Assembly: GCA_029241965.1 (NCBI GenBank)
Contig: JAPWVK010000172.1
Span: 1 to 39,656 of the forward strand
Origin: Candidatus Methanophagales archaeon
GTDB taxonomy: Archaea > Halobacteriota > Syntropharchaeia > Alkanophagales > Methanospirareceae
Direction of reading: 5' to 3'
Length of the DNA stretch: 39,656 nucleotides
In this document: in pieces, positions 8,164 through 16,687 of the stretch
How positions within the stretch are numbered: the first letter of the stretch is position 1
Layout: every line of letters starts with the position of its first letter
The notes under the pieces: model-generated
Databases searched by the model: none
Told to the model about the DNA's origin: nothing
Seen by the model: only the letters and a program-made list of their open reading frames with translations
Program-made: the position numbers and the translations under genes

Positions 8164-10104
8164 ATGATGAAAAGCGAAGAAAGATTTGGCAAGGCATTGA
8201 TATTTGCCTTTATACTTGTGACGTTAGTATTCGCAAGTCTTGAGTGTGCAAGCGCAAGCGGAACACCGCCTGAAGAGGTTTGGAACGAGACTTATAGCGG
8301 GACAGTAGATGATGAGGCATACGCTGTTCAACAGACCACAGACGGCGGCTACATCATCGCTGGTGGCACGCAGCAATATGATGATGGTAATTCTAATGTT
8401 TTGCTGGTGAAGACCAAGCCAAACGGGGACGAGGAATGGCAGAAGACCTTTGGTGGTCCTTCCATTGATTACGCGTACTCACTCCAGCAGACTTCAGACG
8501 GTGGTTATATCCTTACGGGGAAAACAAAGTTGTCAGATGCTAAGGGTTTAGATGTTTGGCTGCTGAAGACATATTCTAACGGAACACTAGATTGGGACAA
8601 TACCTTTGGCGGTTCTGACCAGGATTGGGCATGGTCTGTTAATCAGACTTCAGATGGTGGCTACATTATCGCTGGTGGCACGTATTCGTACGGCGCAGGG
8701 TGGGCTGATGTTTGGCTGCTGAAGACATATTCTAACGGAACACTGGATTGGGACAATACCTTTGGCGGTGCTGACACTTCTGAAGAGGCTTACTCAGTCC
8801 ATCAGACTTCAGACGGTGGCTATATTCTCGCTGGTCGAAAGGAGTCGTACGGTGGTGGGCCCTGGGATGCCTGGTTGGTGAAGACCTATTCTGATGGAAC
8901 ACTGAATTGGGACAAGACCTTTGGTGGTAGTTACTATGATTGGGCATACTCCGTCCAGCAGACCACCGATGGTGGTTACATCCTGGTTGGAACGTTTTCG
9001 TACGGTGGTGGGCCCTGGGATGCCTGGTTGGTGAAGACCTATTCTGATGGAACACTGGATTGGGACAAGACCTTTGGAGACACCAACGCTGACGAAGGAT
9101 ACTCTGTCCAGCAGACTACAGACAGGGGCTATATCCTGACGGGATCCACAAAGTCGTACGGTGTTGGAGAGTCAGATGCCTGGCTGCTGAAAACAGATTC
9201 AGGCGGAGACGAACTCTGGAATAAAACTTTTGGAGGAGCATCCCCGGATGTGGCATATTCTGTCCAACAGACCACAGACAGTGGCTACATCCTTGCTGGA
9301 CGTACGTGGTCGTTCGGTGCGGGTTCCTACGATTTCTGGCTGATAAAAGTAAGAGCAGAAGGAGAAGGAAATCAAGCACCCACACTCTCAAATGGTTCTG
9401 TGAGTCCATCCACAGGTGATTCAACGACAACATTCAATTATTATGTCAACTACACAGATTCTGATGGCGATGCACCAACTACAAAATCTGTTTATATAGA
9501 CGATAGTCCGCATACGATGACAGAGACAAGCGGCTCTTACACCACAGGCGCTACGTTCAAGTATTCAACAACCCTTTCTGCGGAGTCGCATAATTACTAC
9601 TTCTATTTTGATGATGGGCATGATCATGGAACACGATTTCCAGCGTCTGAAACGTTTTCAGGGCCGAGCGTATCAGGTAGCCACCAAATTTTTGATACCG
9701 GTCCGGGAACATATCCAAGCTGCTCGGGAACGCATGAAGGCGAAATAACACCTGCTCATGACCTCAAAGTCACCATATTGTACACCTATCCGTGTGCAGG
9801 CACCGGTGGACACACTGAATCTATAGAGATACGTGAAGGTAGCAAATTGATAGCGCGTGGTACATGGGACGGATACCAGAAGGATTGGCATAACATAACA
9901 CTACATAACGAAACTAATGGTGCTTCTTATGTCACGTTATTGCAAGACCATAAATACAACTACGTTATTTGCACCGGCTCTTATCCGCAGATAATCCACA
10001 CACAACCGCTTACAAACGAGTATGGGAACATAACCTGCACACAGTTTACAGGTGCAAATGGGGAGATATATAACGATTGGATACCCGCGATTCGGTTAGC
10101 ATGA
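8164..10104 (+). CDS. Secreted seven-bladed beta-propeller protein with Ig-like and C-terminal extracellular domains
   Basis: A 646-residue exported protein. Residues ~12-30 form a hydrophobic signal peptide ending ASASG. Seven repeats of about 50 residues follow (to ~residue 400), each with the pattern YSVQQTTDGGYILxG, then WLLKT and WxxTFGG, consistent with seven propeller blades. A PKD/Ig-like segment beginning NQAPTLSNGSVSPSTGDS follows, then a domain with DTGPGTYPSCSGTHEG, TYPCAGTGGHTESIEI and WIPAIRL that I associate with extracellular proteins of methanotrophic archaea (recollection, not a search). No C-terminal anchor is seen. Blades 2/3 and 4/5 are almost identical at DNA level, showing recent duplication or gene conversion. 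It probably acts at the cell surface; the ligand is unknown. Its 3' end overlaps the convergent FwdA-like gene by nine bases. Confidence 0.85.
   Translation: MMKSEERFGKALIFAFILVTLVFASLECASASGTPPEEVWNETYSGTVDDEAYAVQQTTDGGYIIAGGTQQYDDGNSNVLLVKTKPNGDEEWQKTFGGPSIDYAYSLQQTSDGGYILTGKTKLSDAKGLDVWLLKTYSNGTLDWDNTFGGSDQDWAWSVNQTSDGGYIIAGGTYSYGAGWADVWLLKTYSNGTLDWDNTFGGADTSEEAYSVHQTSDGGYILAGRKESYGGGPWDAWLVKTYSDGTLNWDKTFGGSYYDWAYSVQQTTDGGYILVGTFSYGGGPWDAWLVKTYSDGTLDWDKTFGDTNADEGYSVQQTTDRGYILTGSTKSYGVGESDAWLLKTDSGGDELWNKTFGGASPDVAYSVQQTTDSGYILAGRTWSFGAGSYDFWLIKVRAEGEGNQAPTLSNGSVSPSTGDSTTTFNYYVNYTDSDGDAPTTKSVYIDDSPHTMTETSGSYTTGATFKYSTTLSAESHNYYFYFDDGHDHGTRFPASETFSGPSVSGSHQIFDTGPGTYPSCSGTHEGEITPAHDLKVTILYTYPCAGTGGHTESIEIREGSKLIARGTWDGYQKDWHNITLHNETNGASYVTLLQDHKYNYVICTGSYPQIIHTQPLTNEYGNITCTQFTGANGEIYNDWIPAIRLA
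8551..8769 (+). repeat. Near-identical 63-bp direct repeat inside the propeller gene (blades 2 and 3)
   Basis: Bases 8551-8613 and 8707-8769 match at 62 of 63 positions. They encode the WLLKTYSNGTLDWDN part of two neighbouring blades. Codon-level identity this high suggests recent duplication or gene conversion. Confidence 0.9.
8845..9077 (+). repeat. Near-identical 80-bp direct repeat inside the propeller gene (blades 4 and 5)
   Basis: Bases 8845-8924 and 8998-9077 match at 79 of 80 positions and encode the YGGGPWDAWLVKTYSDGTL part of blades 4 and 5. This is a different duplicated unit from that of blades 2 and 3, so at least two separate events are recorded. Confidence 0.9.
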
Positions 10105-11550
10105 CTGGATAAAACAGTCATCCACCTTTAGATGCTCCGCCCTAAATGACCTTCTATTGCATATCCGGTCTATCAGTTCGCGCTGCTGCTGTTTCGCTGC
10201 TTCTATTTCGTTCTCGCCAATCACAAAATAAAACCTCTTTTTGCTCACACCCTCATTGACAAGTTTTCCTTCTTTTATTACTTCTTCACCACCTTTCACA
10301 AGGTACGAACAACTGCTCAGCCGCCGTTCTAATTCCTTTCCTTCTGTATTTTCGCCCATATCATATATCGCAATATCCGCATCCGCACCTAACCCCAAAT
10401 GACCTTTGTTTCTCAAGCCAAGCAGTCTTGCTGGATTCGTTCTCGTTATCTGTGCGAACTCATATAACGAATACTCAGTGCGAGGTAACTCCTCGTTTGT
10501 TAACTCTTTTCTGCTATTGCGATCAAGCAACCCTGCGAATATCGTGGGATATGCAGAGAAGAGGCAGCCGTTAGTGCTGTCGGAGGAGAAAGAGATACAA
10601 CCTGAACTCGAATTTAGATGTTCTAAGGCTTCCAGTGCGAATAAAAGCGAGTAATATACTTTTTTATCTTGCTTTTTCTTACCGCTCAGCTTTGAAAATA
10701 TCAACGGCTTCTCTAACCCTATATCCATACTAATGAATTTTTCAGTTGCATCAGGGACGTCATAATCAATACTCATGTTTATATCACCATTCTGTGAAGG
10801 GCAGAAGATACCAAGATCAACTGCTACTCCCTTTCTCAATATTTCCTTCGCCGCTTCGTATCGTTCGTCATTATCAATGCCCGAACCGATATGCGCCAAC
10901 CAGAACGGGGTTAAAACGTTTGTATCCTTATCTAACAGCTCGGGGTACGTCCTCAACTGCATCTTCGGCATATTTCCCGATTCTGTTTTGATTAATTCAG
11001 TAAAGAACTCCAAACATTTCTTAATAGAGATATCACGATAAAAAAAACCGCTCTTTGCGTATTTCACACGTGCATCATATAGCTTCACGCTTATGGATTT
11101 CGTGAGGTCTAAAAGAAAAAGAAGCAAGTTCTTTACGCTCTCCATATCCCTTTCTCTTATCTCCTTATCTACGTCGTATAAGCTTAGAACAAGGGATGCG
11201 GAAGTGTCCACCACTGGAATGCCACTGAGTTCATGATGCACGTAACTCGCGGTATTCAAAGTCATTAACGGCTCGTTTACGTGCGTATAGCCCATCCGTG
11301 CATAAGCAAGTCCTATTTCGTTTAAGGAGGGAAATCCAAATGTGAATCTCGTTAAGTTCAGTCCATACGTTGCGACATGACTGTGCACGTCTATCCCTCC
11401 TGGCATTACTGTTTTATCCGTGGCATCTATTATCACTTCGGGTTTTGTTTCGTCCACGATTTTGCCATCTGCAACGAAAATATCCATCTTATCGCCTTCT
11501 ATTCCGTTCGAAGGATCGTAAACCGTACCGTTTTTTATGTGTATTTTCAT
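10096..11550 (-). CDS. Formylmethanofuran dehydrogenase subunit A-like amidohydrolase (divergent, short)
   Basis: A 484-residue amidohydrolase most similar to FwdA/FmdA, which hydrolyses formylmethanofuran in the first/last step of the C1 pathway; FwdA is normally ~570 residues. Seen here: VMPGGIDVHSHV (H56, H58), the GLAYARMGYTHVNEP block typical of FwdA, a candidate carbamylated lysine K156 in SVKLYDA, H220 in WLAHIGSG, and the catalytic aspartate D324 in FSSDSTNG, where FwdA has a DHPNG-like sequence. The histidine-containing strand expected near residue 198 (FwdA LHxHCNN-like) reads MQLRTYPEL, so one metal ligand appears lost. No other fwd/fmd subunit is nearby. It may be a paralogue with a different substrate or a non-catalytic form. 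Start ATG at 11550. Confidence 0.78.
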   Translation of the reverse strand: MKIHIKNGTVYDPSNGIEGDKMDIFVADGKIVDETKPEVIIDATDKTVMPGGIDVHSHVATYGLNLTRFTFGFPSLNEIGLAYARMGYTHVNEPLMTLNTASYVHHELSGIPVVDTSASLVLSLYDVDKEIRERDMESVKNLLLFLLDLTKSISVKLYDARVKYAKSGFFYRDISIKKCLEFFTELIKTESGNMPKMQLRTYPELLDKDTNVLTPFWLAHIGSGIDNDERYEAAKEILRKGVAVDLGIFCPSQNGDINMSIDYDVPDATEKFISMDIGLEKPLIFSKLSGKKKQDKKVYYSLLFALEALEHLNSSSGCISFSSDSTNGCLFSAYPTIFAGLLDRNSRKELTNEELPRTEYSLYEFAQITRTNPARLLGLRNKGHLGLGADADIAIYDMGENTEGKELERRLSSCSYLVKGGEEVIKEGKLVNEGVSKKRFYFVIGENEIEAAKQQQRELIDRICNRRSFRAEHLKVDDCFIQSC

Positions 11551-11745
11551 TTCACTATTTGCTTGGTCCTCTGAGGATATTAAAGGTGTGGTAAATGCTC
11601 AGGGTGGACTTATAAATTCCCAAGGCTAAATCACCGGTCCGAAAACATAAAAAAATCGGATAAAAACCGAAAATCATTAGATCAATTATAGTGCTAACAT
11701 CTAACAGGGATATTCTTACCCCTATTTATTTAACATTTTTCTTCA

Positions 11746-12692
11746 TCATTTGAAATGAAATTCTAGAATTTTATTGTTCAACCACGGTATCCTTGGATTA
11801 ATTCCTTTGCTTTTGAGTTTCTCGTTTAAGCCCTGGAACAAAGACACGAGTTCTGGTGTGTATCGGTAGTAAGAGCCGTGGATTTTTTCACCTTTTGACC
11901 TTACAAATGCTTGGATATTCAAAATTTTCTCGAATATCCCTTCTATCTCCATTTTAGCGTAATCCCCACCAATATCTCTTCTTAAGCAGCTTACCGTGCA
12001 GTATCCTACAAGTTTTATTGCAAGCATTGCTGAAATTTTATTCAGCTCTGTTCCCGGCAATTTGTCTATGTTCTGGAAGATAGCCTCTTTGAGGAAGTTC
12101 TCTATCCCCCATCGCTTTCCTTAAATAGCTACTGTTTTCGCTTCAAGACTGCCATCATCATTTGTCAGATAGCCATAGTATTTGTCTTCACCATCATCCT
12201 GGAACCATATCACAATCAGTTTTGCTTCTCCTTGATAGTTTCTTAGCGAGGTGTGTATAAAGGCGATTTGTCTGCCATTTCCCGGAATTGCCCTGCGGGT
12301 ATTGACTTCATCTCTTCTACACGGTTTGATAGAACTTGAGAAGGGTAAAATATTTTAGCCCCATTTCCTTGAATCTTCTGGAGCACGGGATGTAAAATTG
12401 TTCTGCATCTGATGTTTTCACTTCGAATCACTTTTCTCCCGACGTATAGAATTCAAGCTTTCTGTCTCGTTTTTTAAAAGTAACGCCGTGTTCAGAAAGT
12501 ACACGTGCAACACTCCTCGCACTGATGTTATAGCATTCTTCAGTAAGGATGTCGGTTATCTCATACATGTCCTCCTCAGAACTTTTGAATCGGATAGCCA
12601 ATACCCGCTTCGCCAACTTTTCGGTTCTCTTGGATTTGCTCTTTGGCCCCTTCTTTTTACCTTTCAACCCATCCCACCGGTTTTTGTTCCAT
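11746..12692 (-). pseudogene. Degenerate DDE-type transposase (insertion-sequence remnant)
   Basis: Pieces of one transposase lie in three segments on the minus strand. About 12428-12690 encodes a helix-turn-helix part (GLKGKKKGPKSKSKRTEKLA, then ITDILTEECYNISARSVARV). About 12243-12431 encodes a middle part. 11746-12240 encodes the C-terminal part, including KRWGIENFLKEAIFQNIDKL, the RWGIE block near the catalytic glutamate of many DDE transposases. An in-frame TAA at 12123..12121 interrupts the C-terminal part, and a frameshift near 12240 separates it from the middle. The N-terminus is missing at ~12690, where a zinc-ribbon ORF on the other strand begins. The exact IS family is not certain. 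Confidence 0.75.
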
Positions 12693-12694
12693 CT

Positions 12695-12868
12695 ATGAAA
12701 AGCATTTTGAAATGCCCAAAATGTAACCACGAGTTCGAGTATAGCTGGGTACCGTTGGCATCTCTTGCAAGTATTAGATTGGGTAAGAAAAGATATATGC
12801 GATGTCCAAAACGCCATAAGTTTTCTTTGTTCAATGCAAGGGATACAAGAATTAGCGAAAATAAGTGA
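12695..12868 (+). CDS. Small zinc-ribbon protein, possibly eroded
   Basis: A 57-residue ORF reading KCPKCNHEFEYSW, then SIRLGKKRYMRCPKRHKFSL. The layout, two CPxC knuckles separated by a basic SIRLGxxRYMRC stretch, is that of small archaeal zinc-ribbon proteins. The fourth zinc ligand is replaced: the second knuckle reads CPKR rather than CPxC. Together with its position at the broken edge of the insertion-sequence remnant, this suggests decay or recent loss of function. The start ATG at 12695 abuts the transposase remnant, so its original promoter may be gone. Biological role unknown. Confidence 0.5.
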   Translation: MKSILKCPKCNHEFEYSWVPLASLASIRLGKKRYMRCPKRHKFSLFNARDTRISENK

Positions 12869-13040
12869 GCGGCGGGCTTTTGCGAAGAGTAAATCCCCTT
12901 GATGTTAGCCCGTCATAAAGAAAGCTTACAGGGTTACTATGGTCACAAAAATCCGATAACCTGGCAAAATCGGCACGCATAAAGAACAAACGGGGGTTAT
13001 ACGTGATATACGATGAAAAACAGTCACACACGCCAGCTAC

Positions 13041-15044
13041 CTAAGCCAACTTCTTATAGCCAGCCCTGTCCTTCGCTTGTTCAATAAGCCTTTTGTAGCA
13101 GCCTTCGCTTTCCAGCGTGGTAGAATCGCCAATTAAAATCAGTTTCCTCTTCGCTCTCGTTATAGACACATTAAGCCGCCTCAAATCCTTTAGGAACCCA
13201 ATCACCCTTGATTTATTGCTCCTCACAAAAGACACAATCACCACTTCTTTCTCTCTACCCTGAAAACCATCTACTGTCTTTATCTCTAATCCTTCCACCC
13301 GCAGCATTCTTTTAATGAGTGCGACCTGGGCATCGTAAGGCGATATAATAGCTATATCTTCGGGTTTTATACCCCAGCTCAACAACCCTTCTGCAATCTC
13401 AGTAACCAATTTCGCTTCTCCATCGTTCTCCTTAGACGTAGCTCCTTTCTTTGTCTTATCCGCGAATATCACACCGCCGCCTGCAGTATCAAGAAACAAG
13501 AAGGGTTTTTTAGCCAGCACAAAATCTAAAATACCTGCACGGTTCGTAGGTACGGATTGCAGTAAATCATCCAGACTTCGTCGCTTCACACTCTCATCTG
13601 CCTGTAGCTTACCGTCATAAAACTCATTACAGGGGAACTCCGCTATCTCCTCGTTCATTCTGTACTGAACTTCAAGCATAACTCTTATTTTATCTCCGTA
13701 AATCTCCAGAAGGCGTTCAAACAAGCTTTTGCTCAAGTTGCCCCTCGCTGCCTCTTCGTTCAAAATCGTGGGAGGGAGCTGCTTGTGATCGCCCGCCATA
13801 ATAAAACGCTTCGTTTTGAGCACGGCAATCAAGGAAGAAGGTTCTGTGGACTGCGTTGCCTCGTCTATAACAGCGAAGTCGAACTTCTCGCCTTTTAAAA
13901 TCTCAGAGCCCGCAGTGCTGTTCGTTGCACAAACTACTTCCGCATCGGCTATGATTCTCCTTATCGCGCTCTCTTCCAGTTGTCGTGCATCGCCAAATAA
14001 CTTATCTATCCTTTGCCTCAAGCCAATCCATTTCCTCATACCTTCTATCTTCTTCTTCGGTATCCCTCTCGTTGTTTTCCCTTCGGATGCAAGACCCATT
14101 ATCGTTTCATCGCTTAACCCTCGCCGCCAGCGCATTTCGGGCATCGTAAAACCTTCCATGTGTTCTTTTAGCGTATTAGCGCGTTCCCGCAGCTCCTGTG
14201 CTCTTATGTAGTCCGGTTCTTCCTGAGCCAGATAGTCCAGGCTTCTTTTCCTTAAAGAAGGAATCACACGTGCTGGATGCCCTATCCGCACTACTTTTAG
14301 ACCTATATTATCCAATCGCTCGACCAGATTATCTACCGCCACGTTGGAATCCGCTGCGGCTAAGCCCCTGTTACCACGATTGACAAGTTGTGCTATTACT
14401 TCTATGCACGTGATCGTCTTCCCAGTACCCGGAGGTCCGTGAATGAGAAAGAAATCACGTGCCGCTAAACTTCTCAGAACCGCTTCCTGCTGGCTACTAT
14501 TCAATCCCGCATTTAAAAAATCTATTTTATCTATCTTGCTGAATTCCGGAGGCGCATTACCAAGTAATTTATCCTTCTTCCACCGTGGCAGTCTTCTAAA
14601 CTTATTTAAAGCTTCAAGCATCCTTTGAAACGTGATGTCATTCACAAAAAGGTCTATTCGTAGGTTTTTACGAAAAACGAAGCCTGGAGGGGCATCATCA
14701 AAAGCAACCGTGATTGTGTACGAAGTTTTCTCTGCTATTGTCCCCGTCGGATTATCATCATCCCACGGATCTGTGCCGGGCTTACTCACCAGAACAAGGT
14801 CCCCGGCTTCTATTTCAGTATCAGGCAGTGGTCCTACTTGTTTTCTAAACTTTACTAAGTACTTGCCGCCTAATCCCAAGCCCTGGGATTTCCCTTTCAT
14901 ACCCAAAAACGCTCTTCCCTTCTCCTCCCTCTCACGTCCACTCAATCTTTGCATCTCTTCTTCATGCAGCCTCATCTGTTCCTCTCGCTCCAGCTCCACG
15001 AGTTCGGAGAAATGCCTCACGTATTCGTTATCGCTCAGTTTCAT
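13041..15044 (-). CDS. Superfamily 1 DNA/RNA helicase, IGHMBP2/UPF1 type
   Basis: A 667-residue helicase from the ATG at 15044 (MKLSDNEYVRHF). An N-terminal charged coiled region is followed by a beta-barrel (1B-like) part with GDLVLVSKPG and VFRKNLRIDLF. Helicase motifs in order are Q-like LNSSQQEAV, Walker A GPPGTGKT, a motif II variant VIDEATQSTEPS (DEAT), motif III AGDHKQLPPTI, VQYRMN, motif V DGFQGREKEVVIVSF and motif VI NVSITRAKRKLILIGD. Archaeal members are annotated as IGHMBP2-family helicases, with 5'-3' unwinding of RNA or DNA expected. The longer frame up to 15227 adds 61 hydrophobic residues unlike the family, so I reject that start. It is followed by the insertion-sequence remnant on its 3' side. 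Confidence 0.9.
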   Translation of the reverse strand: MKLSDNEYVRHFSELVELEREEQMRLHEEEMQRLSGREREEKGRAFLGMKGKSQGLGLGGKYLVKFRKQVGPLPDTEIEAGDLVLVSKPGTDPWDDDNPTGTIAEKTSYTITVAFDDAPPGFVFRKNLRIDLFVNDITFQRMLEALNKFRRLPRWKKDKLLGNAPPEFSKIDKIDFLNAGLNSSQQEAVLRSLAARDFFLIHGPPGTGKTITCIEVIAQLVNRGNRGLAAADSNVAVDNLVERLDNIGLKVVRIGHPARVIPSLRKRSLDYLAQEEPDYIRAQELRERANTLKEHMEGFTMPEMRWRRGLSDETIMGLASEGKTTRGIPKKKIEGMRKWIGLRQRIDKLFGDARQLEESAIRRIIADAEVVCATNSTAGSEILKGEKFDFAVIDEATQSTEPSSLIAVLKTKRFIMAGDHKQLPPTILNEEAARGNLSKSLFERLLEIYGDKIRVMLEVQYRMNEEIAEFPCNEFYDGKLQADESVKRRSLDDLLQSVPTNRAGILDFVLAKKPFLFLDTAGGGVIFADKTKKGATSKENDGEAKLVTEIAEGLLSWGIKPEDIAIISPYDAQVALIKRMLRVEGLEIKTVDGFQGREKEVVIVSFVRSNKSRVIGFLKDLRRLNVSITRAKRKLILIGDSTTLESEGCYKRLIEQAKDRAGYKKLA

Positions 15045-15318
15045 GCCTCTATACCTAACTGTAAATAAAAGTGTAACTTTAACCTTTTCTTGTAGAGGCA
15101 GTCCAACAATCCAAAAATAGCGGAAAAAGAAAGACAAATAGGGCTTTAAACCCCAAAAGAAGCGATTTTTTATGGCAAAAATCAATAGTGGGACCGCCTC
15201 CGTAGAGCCCAAACTTGACGTATTCAATCCTTTTCGGCTGTTTTGTCCTTAGTTTGGAGCGTGTTTAGGGCGGGTGTGTAGTAGTCTCTTTAACTTTTCG
15301 TAAACTTCGCTTCTATAA

Positions 15319-15600
15319 TCAAAACATACGTGGACTTTTGATGTACCCGTTCTCTTTCTTGGGTGCATTCCGTAGCGCTTCTGACTGACTTAAAGCCGCC
15401 TTTGGCTCGTCTTCCCTTACCACATCCTTTATGCCAATCACATGATACGTAGGTTCTACATCCTCTGTATCCAACTCATCCAGAACCGCGAAATAATCTA
15501 ATATCGAACTCAATTGCGCCTCAAATAGCTCCTTCTCCGTTTCATTCAGCTCTATCCGCGCCAACCATCCTATATGCTCTATCTCTTCTTTCTTTATCAT
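15319..15600 (-). CDS. gatC: Aspartyl/glutamyl-tRNA amidotransferase subunit C
   Basis: A 93-residue protein of the usual GatC length. It begins with the conserved helix EIEHIGWLARIELNETEKEL, continues with ILDYFAVLDELDTEDVEPTYHV and ends with the characteristic VREDEP and SPRMF elements. GatC is a belt subunit of the GatCAB complex that turns Asp-tRNA(Asn) or Glu-tRNA(Gln) into the amide form. GatA is encoded on the same strand 1.9 kb upstream, but two opposite-strand genes lie between, so gatC needs its own promoter. gatB is not in the window. Confidence 0.93.
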   Translation of the reverse strand: MIKKEEIEHIGWLARIELNETEKELFEAQLSSILDYFAVLDELDTEDVEPTYHVIGIKDVVREDEPKAALSQSEALRNAPKKENGYIKSPRMF

Positions 15601-15679
15601 AACACTTTTTTGTCCCGAAAAAATAGTTTAGTTTTATAATTATTACTTATTCTTTAGTTACATTTAAAAAAGTCAGAAA

Positions 15680-16687
15680 ATGACGAAAGCAGTAATTCTC
15701 GCAGGCGGTTATGGAACAAGGCTCAGACCGCTTACATTTACCACGCCGAAGGCGATGATCCCACTGGTGAATAAGCCTGTGATTGGATATATAGTAGACT
15801 ATCTGGTGAGTTATGGCTTAAAGGACATTGTTATTACCATGCACTACCTTAGAGAGAAAATGATAAATCATTTCACTAAAAGAAAAGATTTAGAGGTTTC
15901 ATTCCCTGAGGAACCCACTCCTTTAGGAACTGCAGGATCAGTAAAAAACGCTGGAATAACTGATACGATGTTGATAATACAAGGTGACAACATCACTGAC
16001 ATGGACCTAAGAAAGGTGCTGGAGTTTCACGAAGAGCATGGTAGACTTGTGACCATTGCACTTTTACCCGTGTCTAATCCGTCTTTATATGGGGTAGCAG
16101 AGATAGCAGCAAATGGAATGATTATGAATTTTAAAGAGAAACCTTCGCCGAATGAGTGCTTCTCAAATCTTGCGAATACTGGTTTGTATATTATAGAACC
16201 CGAAGCAATGGACTACGTTCCAGAAGGTACCGCATTTGATTTTTCCAAAGACCTGTTTCCTATACTGGTAGCGAAAAACGAAGTTTATGGCTGTGTGGTT
16301 GAAGGATTCTGGAGGGACATCGGTAGTCGAGATGGCTACATGGAAGCAAGCAGATGGATATTGGAGAATAAAGGATATGAATGCGCGGATACCGCAGTGA
16401 TAGAGAACAGTGAGATTCATGGGAACGTTGCCATTGGTGAGCACGCGGTGGTAAAACAATCTGTGATACGCGGTCCCGCAGTGATAGGCAACCATGCAGA
16501 GGTAATAAACAGCGAAATGCACGATTCGGTAATTTTTCCCCGAGCGGTTTTAGACGAAGTCACACTAAATAATTGCATGATTGGGGAGGATAGTATAATA
16601 AAAGAAGCGGAAATAAGTGATTCTATCCTTGGTGCTAGCAGTGAGATAAAAGCCTGCGTGTGCCGAGAGGGAGATAAGAAGTTCTGA
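15680..16687 (+). CDS. NDP-sugar pyrophosphorylase / sugar-phosphate nucleotidyltransferase with left-handed beta-helix tail
   Basis: A 335-residue cytoplasmic enzyme. Its N-terminal nucleotidyltransferase domain shows LAGGYGTRLRPLT with TPKAMIPLVNKPVIGYI, the GDNI metal site, NTGLYIIEP and the WRDIG element. From about residue 245 hexapeptide-like repeats (AVIENSEIHGNVAIGEHAVV and onward) form a left-handed beta-helix. This pattern fits archaeal mannose-1-phosphate guanylyltransferase or glucose-1-phosphate nucleotidyltransferase proteins that activate sugars for glycans; the sugar cannot be fixed from sequence. A TTTTATAATTATT stretch about 45 bases upstream could hold the promoter. Its stop directly abuts the next ATG, so the two genes are probably co-transcribed. 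Confidence 0.9.
   Translation: MTKAVILAGGYGTRLRPLTFTTPKAMIPLVNKPVIGYIVDYLVSYGLKDIVITMHYLREKMINHFTKRKDLEVSFPEEPTPLGTAGSVKNAGITDTMLIIQGDNITDMDLRKVLEFHEEHGRLVTIALLPVSNPSLYGVAEIAANGMIMNFKEKPSPNECFSNLANTGLYIIEPEAMDYVPEGTAFDFSKDLFPILVAKNEVYGCVVEGFWRDIGSRDGYMEASRWILENKGYECADTAVIENSEIHGNVAIGEHAVVKQSVIRGPAVIGNHAEVINSEMHDSVIFPRAVLDEVTLNNCMIGEDSIIKEAEISDSILGASSEIKACVCREGDKKF

Larger units (their letters stand above)
11651..12971. repeat. Weak direct repeat flanking the insertion-sequence remnant
   Basis: Bases 11651-11675 and 12947-12971 share 18 of 25 positions (AAAAATC at the start and AAAATC at the end of both) in the same orientation. They bracket the transposase remnant and zinc-ribbon ORF. They are too diverged to call an intact target duplication. 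Confidence 0.25.

Noticed and set aside
12695-12817. The N-terminal third of a 129-residue minus-strand frame ending at 12428, as transposase sequence
   Set aside because: This stretch is the antisense of the zinc-ribbon ORF and has no transposase features; only the part below ~12690 does.
11651-12971. Terminal inverted repeats of the insertion sequence
   Set aside because: The shared sequence runs in the same orientation at both ends and is only 18/25 identical.
13816-14211. A 131-residue plus-strand frame
   Set aside because: Exact antisense shadow of the helicase; low-complexity Ser-rich translation with no family features.
15045-15227. Upstream start of the helicase
   Set aside because: The extra 61 residues are hydrophobic and family-unlike; the ATG at 15044 begins the conserved N-terminus.
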